Positions 17,117 through 25,770 of a stretch of DNA of 64,000 nt are shown one piece after another. The stretch comes from Kineosporia sp. R_H_3. Lineage in GTDB: Bacteria; Actinomycetota; Actinomycetes; Actinomycetales; Kineosporiaceae. Below the pieces are notes generated by a model. That model saw only the letters and a program-made list of their open reading frames with translations. It was not told where the DNA came from and made no database searches. The stretch covers positions 1 to 64,000 of the forward strand of contig NZ_MWLL01000191.1 in assembly GCF_002198675.1 (NCBI RefSeq), in the 5' to 3' direction. Made by a program: the position numbers and the translations under genes. The first letter of the stretch is position 1. Each line of letters starts with the position of its first letter.

Positions 17117-18523
17117 ATGACCGGCTCCGCCGACGTCGTCACCGCGCTGAGCGAGGTGCTGCCGGCCGACCGGCTGGTCACCGACTCCGACGTGCTGGCC
17201 TCCTATGCCCACGACGAGGCCGAGTGGGCGCCGTGGGAGCTGCCCGCCGCGGTCGTCCGGGCCCGCAGCGCCGAGGAGGTGCAGGCCGTCGTCCGGGCCT
17301 GCATCGAGCACCGGGTCCCGGTCGTGCCGCGCGGGGCGGGCACCGGGCTGTCCGGCGGGGCCAACGCCACCGCCGGCGCCGTGGTCGTCTCCCTGGAGGC
17401 GATGGACGCGGTGCTGGAGGTCGACGAGCTCGAGCGGTTCGCCGTCGTCCAGCCCGGCGTGGTCAACGACCACCTGCGCGAGCACGTCGCCCGGCACGGC
17501 CTCTGGTACCCGCCGGACCCGGCGTCCTCCCCCTGGTCGACCATCGGCGGCAACGTGGCCACCAACGCGGGCGGCGTGTGCTGCGTGAAGTACGGCGTCA
17601 CCCGCGACTACGTCCTGGGCCTGCAGGTGGTCACCGGCACCGGCGAGCTGGTCCGGCTCGGCCGCCGCACGGCGAAGGGCGTGGCCGGCTACGACCTCAC
17701 CGGCCTGCTGGTCGGCAGCGAGGGCACGCTGGGCATCATCACCGAGGTCACCGTGAGGCTGCGGCCGCTGCGCGACCCCGAACGCACGGTCGCCGGCTAC
17801 TTCGACTCCGTCGTCGCCGCCGGCGAGGCGGTCACCGCCGTCGCCGCCGCGGGCCTGACGCCCTCGGCGCTGGAGCTGGTCGACCGGCACTGCCTGGCCG
17901 CCGTCGACGCCTGGAAGAACATGGGCCTGTCCGCCGACGCCGAGGTCGTGCTGCTCGGCCGCGTGGACACCCCCGGTGCCGCCGGGGACACCGAGGCGGA
18001 GGCGCTGCTGACCGCCTTCGAGGCCGGCGGCGCGTCCTGGGCCGCGGTGAGCACCGACCCCGAGGAGGCCGACGCGCTGTTCGCCGCCCGCAGGCTCGCC
18101 TACCCCGCGCTGGAGCGGCTGGGCCCGCTGCTGACCGAGGACGTCTGCGTGCCCAAGGCCGCCGTCCCCGCCATGCTGGCCCGCATCGAGGCCATCGGCG
18201 CGGCGCACGACGTGCGCATCGCCAACATCGCGCACGCCGGCGACGGCAACCTGCACCCGCTGCTGTCCACCCCACCCGGCGACGACGACGCCCGCGACCG
18301 CGCCCTGCAGGCTTTCCACGAGATCATCGACGCGGCCCTGGAGATGGGCGGCACGGTCACCGGCGAGCACGGCGTCGGCCTGCTCAAGCGCGACGGGCTG
18401 GCAGCTGAGGTCTCCCCCGCCGTCCTGGACATGCACCGCGCGGTCAAGGCCGCCCTGGACCCCCACGGCGTCCTCAACCCCGGCAAGGTCTTCCGAACCC
18501 CGAGCGAGGGGACTGCGCGTTGA
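17117..18523 (+). CDS. FAD-linked D-2-hydroxyacid dehydrogenase/glycolate oxidase GlcD-like
   Basis: A 468-aa protein from ATG 17117. The N-terminal FAD-binding PCMH domain shows VPRGAGTGLSGGANA, the covalent/FAD loop region STIGGNVATNAGG and VKYGVTRDYVLGLQVV, GLLVGSEGTLGIITEV. The C-terminal FAD-oxidase domain carries IANIAHAGDGNLHPL, metal-binding GGTVTGEHGVGLLKR and HGVLNPGKVF. This is a complete single-subunit member without a fused Fe-S domain; no GlcE/GlcF partners follow. It probably oxidises the D-enantiomer of a 2-hydroxy acid, complementing the L-specific enzyme. Confidence 0.9.
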   Translation: MTGSADVVTALSEVLPADRLVTDSDVLASYAHDEAEWAPWELPAAVVRARSAEEVQAVVRACIEHRVPVVPRGAGTGLSGGANATAGAVVVSLEAMDAVLEVDELERFAVVQPGVVNDHLREHVARHGLWYPPDPASSPWSTIGGNVATNAGGVCCVKYGVTRDYVLGLQVVTGTGELVRLGRRTAKGVAGYDLTGLLVGSEGTLGIITEVTVRLRPLRDPERTVAGYFDSVVAAGEAVTAVAAAGLTPSALELVDRHCLAAVDAWKNMGLSADAEVVLLGRVDTPGAAGDTEAEALLTAFEAGGASWAAVSTDPEEADALFAARRLAYPALERLGPLLTEDVCVPKAAVPAMLARIEAIGAAHDVRIANIAHAGDGNLHPLLSTPPGDDDARDRALQAFHEIIDAALEMGGTVTGEHGVGLLKRDGLAAEVSPAVLDMHRAVKAALDPHGVLNPGKVFRTPSEGTAR

Positions 18524-18705
18524 GCAGGGCCGATGAGCCACAGGGGGGTTGACGTCGAGGACGGTCTCGTCGGCGTTGGTCACGGCGCCTGCTCGCGCTC
18601 GCTGGGGTGCCGCAACGCTGGATCGGTCCGCGTGTCGGATCGATCCGCTGTGCGCAGGCAGGTCGTCCGATCCCGATCGTCCTGCGTGGCGCGGGCGGTC
18701 AGTGT

Positions 18706-18966
18706 TCAGGGGGTGGCCTGGAGCGCTTGCTCCAGACGACGCGTCAACCGCCGAGCGGACTCGACGACGCGTGCGGAGACGACGGAGCCGCGGCCGTTCA
18801 GCCGCGACGATGGGCCGGCCACCGAGATCGCCGCCACTGCGAGCAGTTCGGCGCCGCCCTGGTCCACCATGACCGGAGCCGCCACCGACGACAGGCCGAC
18901 CTCGTACTCCTCGATCGAGCGGGCGAAGCCTGCCCGGCGCACCTCCTCGAGCGTGGCGGTGAGCCC
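18706..18966 (-). pseudogene. IclR regulator, C-terminal fragment
   Basis: The reverse frame reads LTATLEEVRRAGFARSIEEY, EVGLSSVAAPVMVDQGGAEL and ends RLTRRLEQALQATP, the end of an IclR effector-binding domain. No helix-turn-helix part is present; upstream it is joined in frame to an MMPL transporter fragment. It is not related in position to the intact IclR gene at 26612. Confidence 0.7.
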
Positions 18967-19350
18967 GTCACCCTCGATGTCGAGGTCCGGCAGCAGTCGC
19001 TGCAGGGAGCGGGGGAGCCACCACGCGAGGTCGCCGACCACGGCCATCGCCGCGGGCACGAGAGTCATCCTGACGAGGAAGGCGTCGACGAGGGTCCCCG
19101 CGGCGAGCGCGAAGCCGATCTGCTTGATCATCGGGTCGGAGTTGGTGACGAACCGCGGCGAAGACCGAGGGCATGATCGCCGCTGCGGCGACGACCCGAG
19201 CGGCCTGGTCGAAGCCGTGGGTGATCGCCTCGTCCCGTGGTAGCCGTGGACGTGGGCCTCCCTTGACGGAGGAGACCAGGAAGACCTCGTAGTCCATGGC
19301 CAGTCCGTACAGCACGCCGGTGACGATGATCGGCAGGAGGCTGAGCACCG
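18967..19350 (-). pseudogene. MMPL/RND transporter, C-terminal fragment, frameshifted
   Basis: Pieces of the last MMPL membrane domain lie in alternating frames: IIVTGVLYGLAMDYEVFLVS, then REAHVHGY, then DEAITHGFDQAARVVAAAAI, then FVTNSDPMIKQIGFALAAGT and VDAFLVRMTLVPAAMAVVGD with WWLPRSLQRLLPDLDIEG. At least two frameshifts make this non-functional. Together with the IclR fragment it marks a rearrangement scar next to the aromatic cluster. Confidence 0.75.
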
Positions 19351-19365
19351 GCGAGGACGCACGCC

Positions 19366-20208
19366 ATGATGGGCGCCATGGCGCACCGACCTCGCGGGCT
19401 GATCCTCGACCTGTTCGGCGACTATCTCCGGTACGCCGACGGAGAGGTGCGCCTCGGCCACCTCGCGACGCTGCTCGAGGCGTTCGACGTCGGCGCCCCG
19501 ACGGTTCGGGTGACGCTGTCGCGGCTGCGCCGAGACGGCTGGTTCGAGACCGAACGCGTGGGTCGCGAGACGCTCTACCGGCTCACCCCGGGGATGCTCG
19601 ACGTCCTCGACGAGGGGCGCGCGCGAATCTTCGCGCAGCCGGTGACCGAGTGGTCGGGACGCTGGACGATGGTCATCTACCAGATGACCGAGTCCGAGCG
19701 GCAGGAGCGCAACGAGCTGCGCAAGACGTTGGCGTGGCACGGCTTCGGCCCGTTGTCCGCAGCCACCTGGCTGGCGCCGGGCGATCGGCGCAAGGAGGCC
19801 CGGGCCTTCGTCGACCCGTTGCTCACCGGTGAGCGCGTCGACATCCTCGCCTGCAGCTCGGAGGGCCTGGAGCACGACCGGGACCTGGCGCGGCGCTGCT
19901 GGGACCTCGACGCCCTCGCGGCGGAGTACAGCGAGTTCGTGCGGGATCACCAGCGACTGGTCAGGGCCGCCACGAAGCTGACCGGCGCCGAGGCGCTGGT
20001 CGCGAGGACGGAGGTGATCGGCACCTACCGGCACTTCCCGTTCCGTGACCCGCGGCTGCCCTCGGAGCTGCGTCCCGAGCCCTGGCCCGGTGTGGAGGCG
20101 TACCAGCTGTTCCGGACGGTCCACAGCGCGCTCGGCCCGGCAGCACGCCAGTACGTCGGCGCGGTCATCGGGCGCGACCTTCCGGAGCCGGACCCTCCGG
20201 CGACCTGA
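19366..20208 (+). CDS. PaaX-family transcriptional regulator
   Basis: A 280-aa protein from ATG 19366 (or ATG 19378). The N-terminal winged helix (LILDLFGDYLRYADGEVRLG, then APTVRVTLSRLRRDGWFETE and VGRETLYRLTP) is the PaaX signature, followed by the central domain with GRWTMVIYQMTESERQERNE and LAWHGFGPLSAATWLAPGD. The C-terminal domain is present, so the gene is complete. PaaX-type repressors respond to aryl-CoA thioesters; next to an aryl-CoA ligase it plausibly controls the salicylate module. It is convergent with the ligase gene, 12 bp apart. Confidence 0.85.
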   Translation: MMGAMAHRPRGLILDLFGDYLRYADGEVRLGHLATLLEAFDVGAPTVRVTLSRLRRDGWFETERVGRETLYRLTPGMLDVLDEGRARIFAQPVTEWSGRWTMVIYQMTESERQERNELRKTLAWHGFGPLSAATWLAPGDRRKEARAFVDPLLTGERVDILACSSEGLEHDRDLARRCWDLDALAAEYSEFVRDHQRLVRAATKLTGAEALVARTEVIGTYRHFPFRDPRLPSELRPEPWPGVEAYQLFRTVHSALGPAARQYVGAVIGRDLPEPDPPAT

Positions 20209-20220
20209 CCGGGGCCGGCC

Positions 20221-21906
20221 TCAGGACCCGAGGCGGGCGGCGACGTCCGCCCGCAGCGCCTTCTTGTCGATCTTCCCGACCTTCGTCGAGAGGAGCTCGT
20301 CGACGACCTCGAGGCGTTCGGGCCACTTGTACTTCGCCACCTGCTCGGCGGCCATGGCCGCACGGACCTGCTCGAGGGTGAGCGTCGCCCCGGGCTTGAG
20401 GACTGCGTACAGGCAGACCTTCTCGCCCAGCTCCGGGTCGGGCATCGCGACGGCCGCGACCTGCGCGACCTGCGGGAGCAGGTAGGCCAGGTTCTCGACC
20501 TCCTCGGCGCTGATCTTCTCGCCGCCACGGTTGATCATGTCCTTGTCCCGGCCCTCGACGACGAGGTTGCCCTCGGGCGTGAGCCGGCAGACGTCCCCCG
20601 ACCGGTACCAGCCGTCCGGGGTGAACGCGCGGGCGTTCTGCTCGGGCGCCCGGTAGTAGCCACGGGGCGTGTAGGGCCCGCGGGTGAGGAGCGAGCCGGG
20701 CGTGCCTGCCGGGACGTCCCGGTCGAGCTCGTCGACGAGCCGGACCTCGTCGCCGTCGCTCATCGGTCGCCCCTGAGTGGTGCAGACAACGTCGTCCGGG
20801 TCGTCGAGGCGGGTGTAGTTGAGCAGCCCCTCGGCCATCCCGAAGACCTGCTGCAGGCGGGCGCCGAGCCGCGGGCCGATCTGCCGCGCGACCTCGTCGG
20901 CGAGCCGCGCGCCGCCGACCTGGAGCACGGCCAGCGTGCGCAGCTGGCCGGCGCCGTGCTCCTCGGCGTGGTGGAGCCAGCGCTGCGCGACGGCCGGGAC
21001 GGCGGCGGTCACGGTCACGCCTTCGGCATCGACGACCGCGAAGGCCCGCTCCGGCTCCGGCGAGGCGAGCATGACGACGCGGCCGCCGTTGAGGTACGTC
21101 CCGAGGATCCCGGGGCACGCGAGCGGGAAGTTGTGCGAGGCGGGCAGGGCGACGAGGTACACCGTGGAGGCGTCGAACCCGCTCACCTGCGCGCTGCGCC
21201 GGGCGTTGTAGACGTAGTCGTCGTGGGTGCGGGCGATGAGCTTGGGCAGCCCGGTGGTCCCGCCGGAGAGCAGGAAGACCGCGACGTCGCGCGAGTCCGG
21301 CGGGGCGGCGTCCCAGCGGGCACGGAGCCCGGCGGCCTCGTCCGGCGAGGGTTCGGCGGCCAGCGCGGTGAGGTCGCTCGACCCGTCGCGGACGTCGTCG
21401 GCGACGACGAGGAGGTGTTCGAGGACCGGGGATGCGGCGGCCAGGTCGGCCGCCATCGCCCGGTGGTCGAACCCGCGCAGCGCGCCGGGGACGGCGATGG
21501 CCCGCGCCTGGCTGTGCTGCACGAGGTAGCTGAGCTCGTGGTGGCGGTGCGCCGGCAGTGCCATGACGGGCACGATCCCGCTGCGCAGGCACGCCAGGGT
21601 GAGGACGACGAACTGCCAGCAGTTGGGCAGCTGGACGACGATCCGGTCGCCGCGTTCGAGACCGAGGTCGTCGAGAAGCCGAGCGGCGAGGGCGTCGGAC
21701 CGGGCGACGAGCTGGGCGTAGCCGAGCCGGACGTCGCCGTCGACGAGCGCGACGCGCTCGGGAGCCTGGTCGGCGACGGCCCACAGCTCGTGCCCGAAGG
21801 ACACGCCGCGCCACCAGCCGCGGGCGACGTACTCCGCCGCGACGTCCTGCGGCCACGGCACGACGCCGTCCGCGATCGGGCTGACGGCGGTGGTGGACTC
21901 GCCCAT
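20221..21906 (-). CDS. Aryl-acid AMP ligase (salicylyl/2,3-dihydroxybenzoyl-AMP ligase family, SdgA/DhbE-like)
   Basis: A 561-aa ANL-superfamily enzyme from ATG 21906, with AGGAAGG 8 nt upstream. The P-loop-like motif is LLSGGTTGLPKLIARTHDDY, whose YVYN continuation is typical of hydroxybenzoate adenylating enzymes. Others are VFGMAEGLLNYTR for the acyl-pocket/A5 motif, GWYRSGDVCRL, GRDKDMINRGGEKISAEEVE and the C-terminal catalytic Lys in KVGKIDKKALR. There is no carrier-protein or siderophore gene nearby. The neighbours encode a CoA-thioester hydroxylase and the gentisate pathway, so it most likely activates salicylate, as SdgA does in the Streptomyces salicylyl-CoA route. It is downstream of, and codirectional with, the synthetase and hydroxylase genes. 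Confidence 0.8.
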   Translation of the reverse strand: MGESTTAVSPIADGVVPWPQDVAAEYVARGWWRGVSFGHELWAVADQAPERVALVDGDVRLGYAQLVARSDALAARLLDDLGLERGDRIVVQLPNCWQFVVLTLACLRSGIVPVMALPAHRHHELSYLVQHSQARAIAVPGALRGFDHRAMAADLAAASPVLEHLLVVADDVRDGSSDLTALAAEPSPDEAAGLRARWDAAPPDSRDVAVFLLSGGTTGLPKLIARTHDDYVYNARRSAQVSGFDASTVYLVALPASHNFPLACPGILGTYLNGGRVVMLASPEPERAFAVVDAEGVTVTAAVPAVAQRWLHHAEEHGAGQLRTLAVLQVGGARLADEVARQIGPRLGARLQQVFGMAEGLLNYTRLDDPDDVVCTTQGRPMSDGDEVRLVDELDRDVPAGTPGSLLTRGPYTPRGYYRAPEQNARAFTPDGWYRSGDVCRLTPEGNLVVEGRDKDMINRGGEKISAEEVENLAYLLPQVAQVAAVAMPDPELGEKVCLYAVLKPGATLTLEQVRAAMAAEQVAKYKWPERLEVVDELLSTKVGKIDKKALRADVAARLGS

Positions 21907-21952
21907 CTCGTGCACCTTCCTGTGCTGGATGTCTGCTGCGGCCGGCCGTCGG

Positions 21953-24076
21953 TCAGGGCCGCGCGAGGACGACGACGGCGTCGAGGGCCAGCAGGCCGTC
22001 GGCCGTGGCCCGTAGCGGGTTGACCTCGACGGACTCGATCTCCGGATGTGCGCGGAGCAGGTCGCCGAGGGCGGCGACGACGGCACCGACCGCGGCCCGG
22101 TCGACGACCGGGCCGCCGCGGAAGCCGTCGAGGAGCGCCTGGGCGGCGACGTCGTCGAGGAGCTCGGCCGCCTCGTCGGGCGGCAGCGGGGCAGGCGCGG
22201 TCGCGACGTCCGCGAGCGCCTCGGCGACGACACCGCCGAGACCGACGAGGACGACGGGCCCGAAGACCGCGTCCCGGGCGGCGCCGACGATGAGGTCGAG
22301 CCCCGGCGGGGCCATTGCCTCGACGAGGTACCGCCGGGCGCCGGCGGCGGCCTCGACGGCGTCGAGGGCCGCCTCGAGCTGTGCGTCGTCCCGGACGCCG
22401 AGGACGACGCCCCCGACGTCGCTCTTGTGCGTCACGGCCGCGTCGAGCAGCTTGACGGCGACCGCGCCGCCGAGGTCGCGCAGCGCTGCGCGGGCGGCGT
22501 CGCGGTCGGCGCAGGCCCGTCGGGCCGGGGTCGCGATGCCGAGCCGGCCGAGCAGGGTCTTCGCGTCGTGCTCGTCGAGGGCGTCGTCGCCGGGGCCGGC
22601 CGCCGGCACGTCGATCGCCTGTGCCGGAACGGGTCCGGCGTCGCCGGCTCGGCGGCGGGCGGCGCGGTGCTGCGCCGCCGCGTCGTCGACGAGGGCGGTG
22701 ACGGCGTTCGTCAGCGCGGTGGGGCTGCCGAGCACGGGGACGTCCCGGGACCGCAGGGCGTCGCGGGCCTCGGTGACCTGGTCCGGCGGACCGCCGGTGG
22801 CGACGACGGCGGGCAGGGGGCCGGTGCGGGCGAAGACGGCCTGCAGGTCGAGGCTGTCCGGCTCCGACAGGGCGTACACGCTGAGGAGGTCGACGGCGGG
22901 ATCGGCTGCGACGGCGCGGAGCACGTCGTCGAAGCTGGGCCCGGGGCGGCCGGTGTCGACCGGGTTCGCCTGGTAGGTCAGGGGAGGCAGCAGCTCGCCG
23001 AGCCGTCGCTGCGTGGCTTCCGCGAGCGTCGGGACGGCGATTCCCCGGCCGCGCAGGCCGTCGGTGTGCAGCAGCCCCGGGCCGGCCTGGCCGGTGACGA
23101 CCGCGACCCCGGCGGCCCGGGTCGGCGGCAGGCGCAGCGCGGACAGGGCCGTCACCGCGTCGACGAGGGCGCGCTCGTCGTCCACGAGGACGGCACCCGC
23201 CTGGCGCAGCGCGGCCCGGGTCACGCGCCAGGACGTGGCAAGCGCACCGGTGTGGGAGCGGGCGAAGTCGGCGACGTCGTTGCGGCCGACGACGAGCGCG
23301 ACGACCGGCACGCGCCCGGCGAGCGCGCGCACCGCGGCGGCGAGCGCCGGTCCGTCCGCGACGGACTCGACGTGCAGGGCGACGGCCCGGGTTGCGGCGT
23401 CGTCGACGAGGAAGCGCAGGACGTCAGGAGTGGAGACGTCGACCGCGTTGCCGAGCCCGACGGCGAGCGAGACACCGACCCCGGCGTCGGCGAGCATGAA
23501 CGCGAGCGCGTGGTTGACCCCGCCGCTGGCCGCCACGACGGCGACCGGGCCGGCCGGGACCGATGCCGCGCCGGGCACGAAGGACGCCGTGAGCCGGTCC
23601 CTGGGGACGACGAACCCGGAGGTGTTGGGGCCCAGCAGGACGATGCCGCAGTCCGAGGCCGCGGCGAGCAGGTCCTGCTGGTGGCCGATGCCCGCACCGC
23701 CGGCTTCGGCGTACCCGCCGGAGCAGACCAGCGCGGCCCGGGCGCCGCCGGCGGCGGCGTCGCGCAGTGCCGCGGCGCTGGCGGCCGCCGGGACGCAGAG
23801 CACCGCGAGGTCGAGCGGGGCGTCGACCGCCTGCGCGGCGTCGACGACCGTCGCGAACCGGCCGGCGGCGGGGTCGGGGTCGCGCGGGTTGACGCCGACC
23901 ACGGGTCCGCCGAACCCGCGCAGCGAGCGCGCCATGACGGCCCCGAGCTTGGAGGCGTCACGGGAGGCGCCGACGACAGCGACGCCGCGTGGCGCGAACA
24001 GCGGCCGGAGCCGTTCGTCCACTGGCGTCCGAGGTGTGTCCGAGCCCGTCTGCGCCACGCGCAGGTCGGCCGTCAC
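21953..24076 (-). CDS. NDP-forming acyl-CoA synthetase (acetate-CoA ligase ADP-forming type)
   Basis: A 707-aa protein; GTG 24076 overlaps the upstream stop (GTGA). The order is CoA-binding Rossmann domain (LFAPRGVAVVGASRDASKLG), succinyl-CoA-ligase-like domains with a phospho-His-region loop, and a C-terminal ATP-grasp domain (DEHDAKTLLGRLGIATPARR, AVAVKLLDAAVTHKSDVGGV, ESVEVNPLRA). Enzymes of this type make acyl-CoA from acid, ATP and CoA with ADP release. Its place in a salicylyl-CoA cluster suggests it handles an aryl-CoA, but it is mechanistically unlike the AMP-forming ligase next door; it may recycle CoA or act on another acid. Confidence 0.8.
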   Translation of the reverse strand: MTADLRVAQTGSDTPRTPVDERLRPLFAPRGVAVVGASRDASKLGAVMARSLRGFGGPVVGVNPRDPDPAAGRFATVVDAAQAVDAPLDLAVLCVPAAASAAALRDAAAGGARAALVCSGGYAEAGGAGIGHQQDLLAAASDCGIVLLGPNTSGFVVPRDRLTASFVPGAASVPAGPVAVVAASGGVNHALAFMLADAGVGVSLAVGLGNAVDVSTPDVLRFLVDDAATRAVALHVESVADGPALAAAVRALAGRVPVVALVVGRNDVADFARSHTGALATSWRVTRAALRQAGAVLVDDERALVDAVTALSALRLPPTRAAGVAVVTGQAGPGLLHTDGLRGRGIAVPTLAEATQRRLGELLPPLTYQANPVDTGRPGPSFDDVLRAVAADPAVDLLSVYALSEPDSLDLQAVFARTGPLPAVVATGGPPDQVTEARDALRSRDVPVLGSPTALTNAVTALVDDAAAQHRAARRRAGDAGPVPAQAIDVPAAGPGDDALDEHDAKTLLGRLGIATPARRACADRDAARAALRDLGGAVAVKLLDAAVTHKSDVGGVVLGVRDDAQLEAALDAVEAAAGARRYLVEAMAPPGLDLIVGAARDAVFGPVVLVGLGGVVAEALADVATAPAPLPPDEAAELLDDVAAQALLDGFRGGPVVDRAAVGAVVAALGDLLRAHPEIESVEVNPLRATADGLLALDAVVVLARP

Positions 24077-25662
24077 GGAGTCCCCGGCAGCCCGGTCCCG
24101 ACGAGGTCGGCCCGCCCGGAGAGCACCTCGGTCACCGCGGCGTCCGCGTCGAAGACCTCGGGGACCAGGAGCGTGGTGGCGCCGTGGCCGAGACGTGCCT
24201 CCTCGCAGACGAGTCGCCGGGTCAGGGCGTTGCCGCCGCGGACGGCGACGAGCACCGGCCCGGCGGCGAGGCCCTTGGCGACTGCCTCGAGAACCGGCGG
24301 GAGGTCCGCCTCGGACTGCGGCGCGTCGACCTGCAGCGCCCAGTCGCCGTCCCCGGCCGGCTCGGTGCGCAGCGGCAGCGGCGAGTCCCCGGTCAGGTGC
24401 ACCGCGACGTCGTCGACGGGGACGACGCGGCCGGGGACGACCCGGCCCGCCACGATCGCGCCGCTGTCGAGCACCGGGCCACCGTGCTCGGCGAGCCAGC
24501 GCTCGTGGGTGGCGTCGACGAAGGTCGCGTCCCGGCGGCGCAGCCGGGCGTCGGTCAGCGAGCGGGTGAAGAAGTGGTAGGCGAACTGCCACGGCGGCAG
24601 CGTGTCGTAGGTGCGGCCGAAGTGCTCCCACCAGGACAGGCTGGGCCGGGCCGAGCCCTGGATCTTCGCGACCTGGGGCTGGCGGACCTGCTGGTAGGTC
24701 GCGAGCGCGGCGTCGATCCCCTCGGGGGTGCCGGGCTGGGCGTCGAGCGCGGCGACGAGCTCGATCGCGTCCTCCATCGCCATCTTCGTGCCGGAGCCGA
24801 CGGAGAAGTGGGCGGTGTGCGCGGCATCGCCGAGGATCGCGACGGCCGTACCGCCGACCCGGTGGTACCAGCGGGCCGCCCGCCGGGTCCGGAAGTCGGC
24901 CCACCGGGAGTTGTTGACGAGCAGATCGTGCCCGTCGAGCTGGCCGGCGAACAGGTCGCGCAGGTAGGCCCGGGAGTTCTCGTCGCTCGGGCCGGGGGGC
25001 TGGGCGGTGTCGAACTCGTCGAGGCCGGCGGCCCGCCAGGACTCCTCGTCGGTCTCGACGATGAACGTCGAGACGCCACCGCCGATCGGGTACCCGTGGA
25101 CGGCGAAGACGCCGTGCGGGCCGCGTTCGTGGACGAACGTGAGGCCGTCGTAGGGGTAGGTCGTGCCGAGCCAGATGAACTTCACCGCGGCGGTCTCGAT
25201 CGAGGGCTCGAAGACGTCGGCGAACTTCTCGCGCAGCCGCGAGTTGGCGCCGTCGGCGGCCACGACGAGGTCGTAGCCGCCGGCGAGCAGGTCGTCCGGG
25301 TCAGCGGCGGTCGAGAAGCGGACGTCGACCCCGGCCTGCCTGGCGCGCTCCTGCATGAGGCGCAGCAGCGTGCGGCGCTCGACGGCTGCCATCCCGTTGC
25401 CGCCGCATCCCAGGCGCTCACCATGCAGCCGGACCTCGATCCGGTCCCAGTGCACACCGTGATCGGTGAGGGCGTCCCGCAGGACCGGGTCGGCGTCGTG
25501 GATGCCGGCGAGCGTGGCGTCGGAGAACACGACGCCGAAGCCGAAGGTGTCGTCGGCCTGGTTCCGCTCGAAGACGGTGACCTCACGGGAGGGGTCCGAG
25601 GACTTCGCCAGGGCCGCCAGGAACAGGCCGCCGGGGCCGCCGCCGAGCACCGCGATCTTCAT
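24073..25662 (-). CDS. FAD-dependent aryl-CoA hydroxylase, salicylyl-CoA 5-hydroxylase-like (SdgC type)
   Basis: A 529-aa protein from ATG 25662, with GAGGAG 7 nt upstream. The Rossmann FAD motif is MKIAVLGGGPGGLFLAALAK. The region DTFGFGVVFSDATLAGIHDA is characteristic of the salicylyl-CoA 5-hydroxylase/BoxA-independent aryl-CoA hydroxylase group. YDLVVAADGANSRLREKF gives the DG motif and VAILGDAAHTAHFSVGSGTK the GD motif binding FAD ribityl. The C-terminal 130 residues form an extra domain. It should hydroxylate salicylyl-CoA at C5 to gentisyl-CoA using NAD(P)H and O2. It is the first gene of the ligase/synthetase operon and overlaps the synthetase. Confidence 0.85.
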   Translation of the reverse strand: MKIAVLGGGPGGLFLAALAKSSDPSREVTVFERNQADDTFGFGVVFSDATLAGIHDADPVLRDALTDHGVHWDRIEVRLHGERLGCGGNGMAAVERRTLLRLMQERARQAGVDVRFSTAADPDDLLAGGYDLVVAADGANSRLREKFADVFEPSIETAAVKFIWLGTTYPYDGLTFVHERGPHGVFAVHGYPIGGGVSTFIVETDEESWRAAGLDEFDTAQPPGPSDENSRAYLRDLFAGQLDGHDLLVNNSRWADFRTRRAARWYHRVGGTAVAILGDAAHTAHFSVGSGTKMAMEDAIELVAALDAQPGTPEGIDAALATYQQVRQPQVAKIQGSARPSLSWWEHFGRTYDTLPPWQFAYHFFTRSLTDARLRRRDATFVDATHERWLAEHGGPVLDSGAIVAGRVVPGRVVPVDDVAVHLTGDSPLPLRTEPAGDGDWALQVDAPQSEADLPPVLEAVAKGLAAGPVLVAVRGGNALTRRLVCEEARLGHGATTLLVPEVFDADAAVTEVLSGRADLVGTGLPGTP

Positions 25663-25770
25663 CGACCACTCCTCAACCACCACGTGTCACTCTCGGGTCG
25701 TCCGGCATTCGCCAGACACATCTCGGAAGCGGGCGCCACGATCGGACGAGGGCCTGCAGTGCCGTGCGTG

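Noticed and set aside
16814-18583. 589-codon reverse open frame antisense to the oxidase genes
   Set aside because: Low-complexity translation (Val/Gly/Asp/His-rich) typical of antisense frames in high-G+C coding DNA; the + strand genes are clear family members.
22046-24580. 844-codon + frame opposite the acyl-CoA synthetase
   Set aside because: Antisense shadow with no recognisable motifs.
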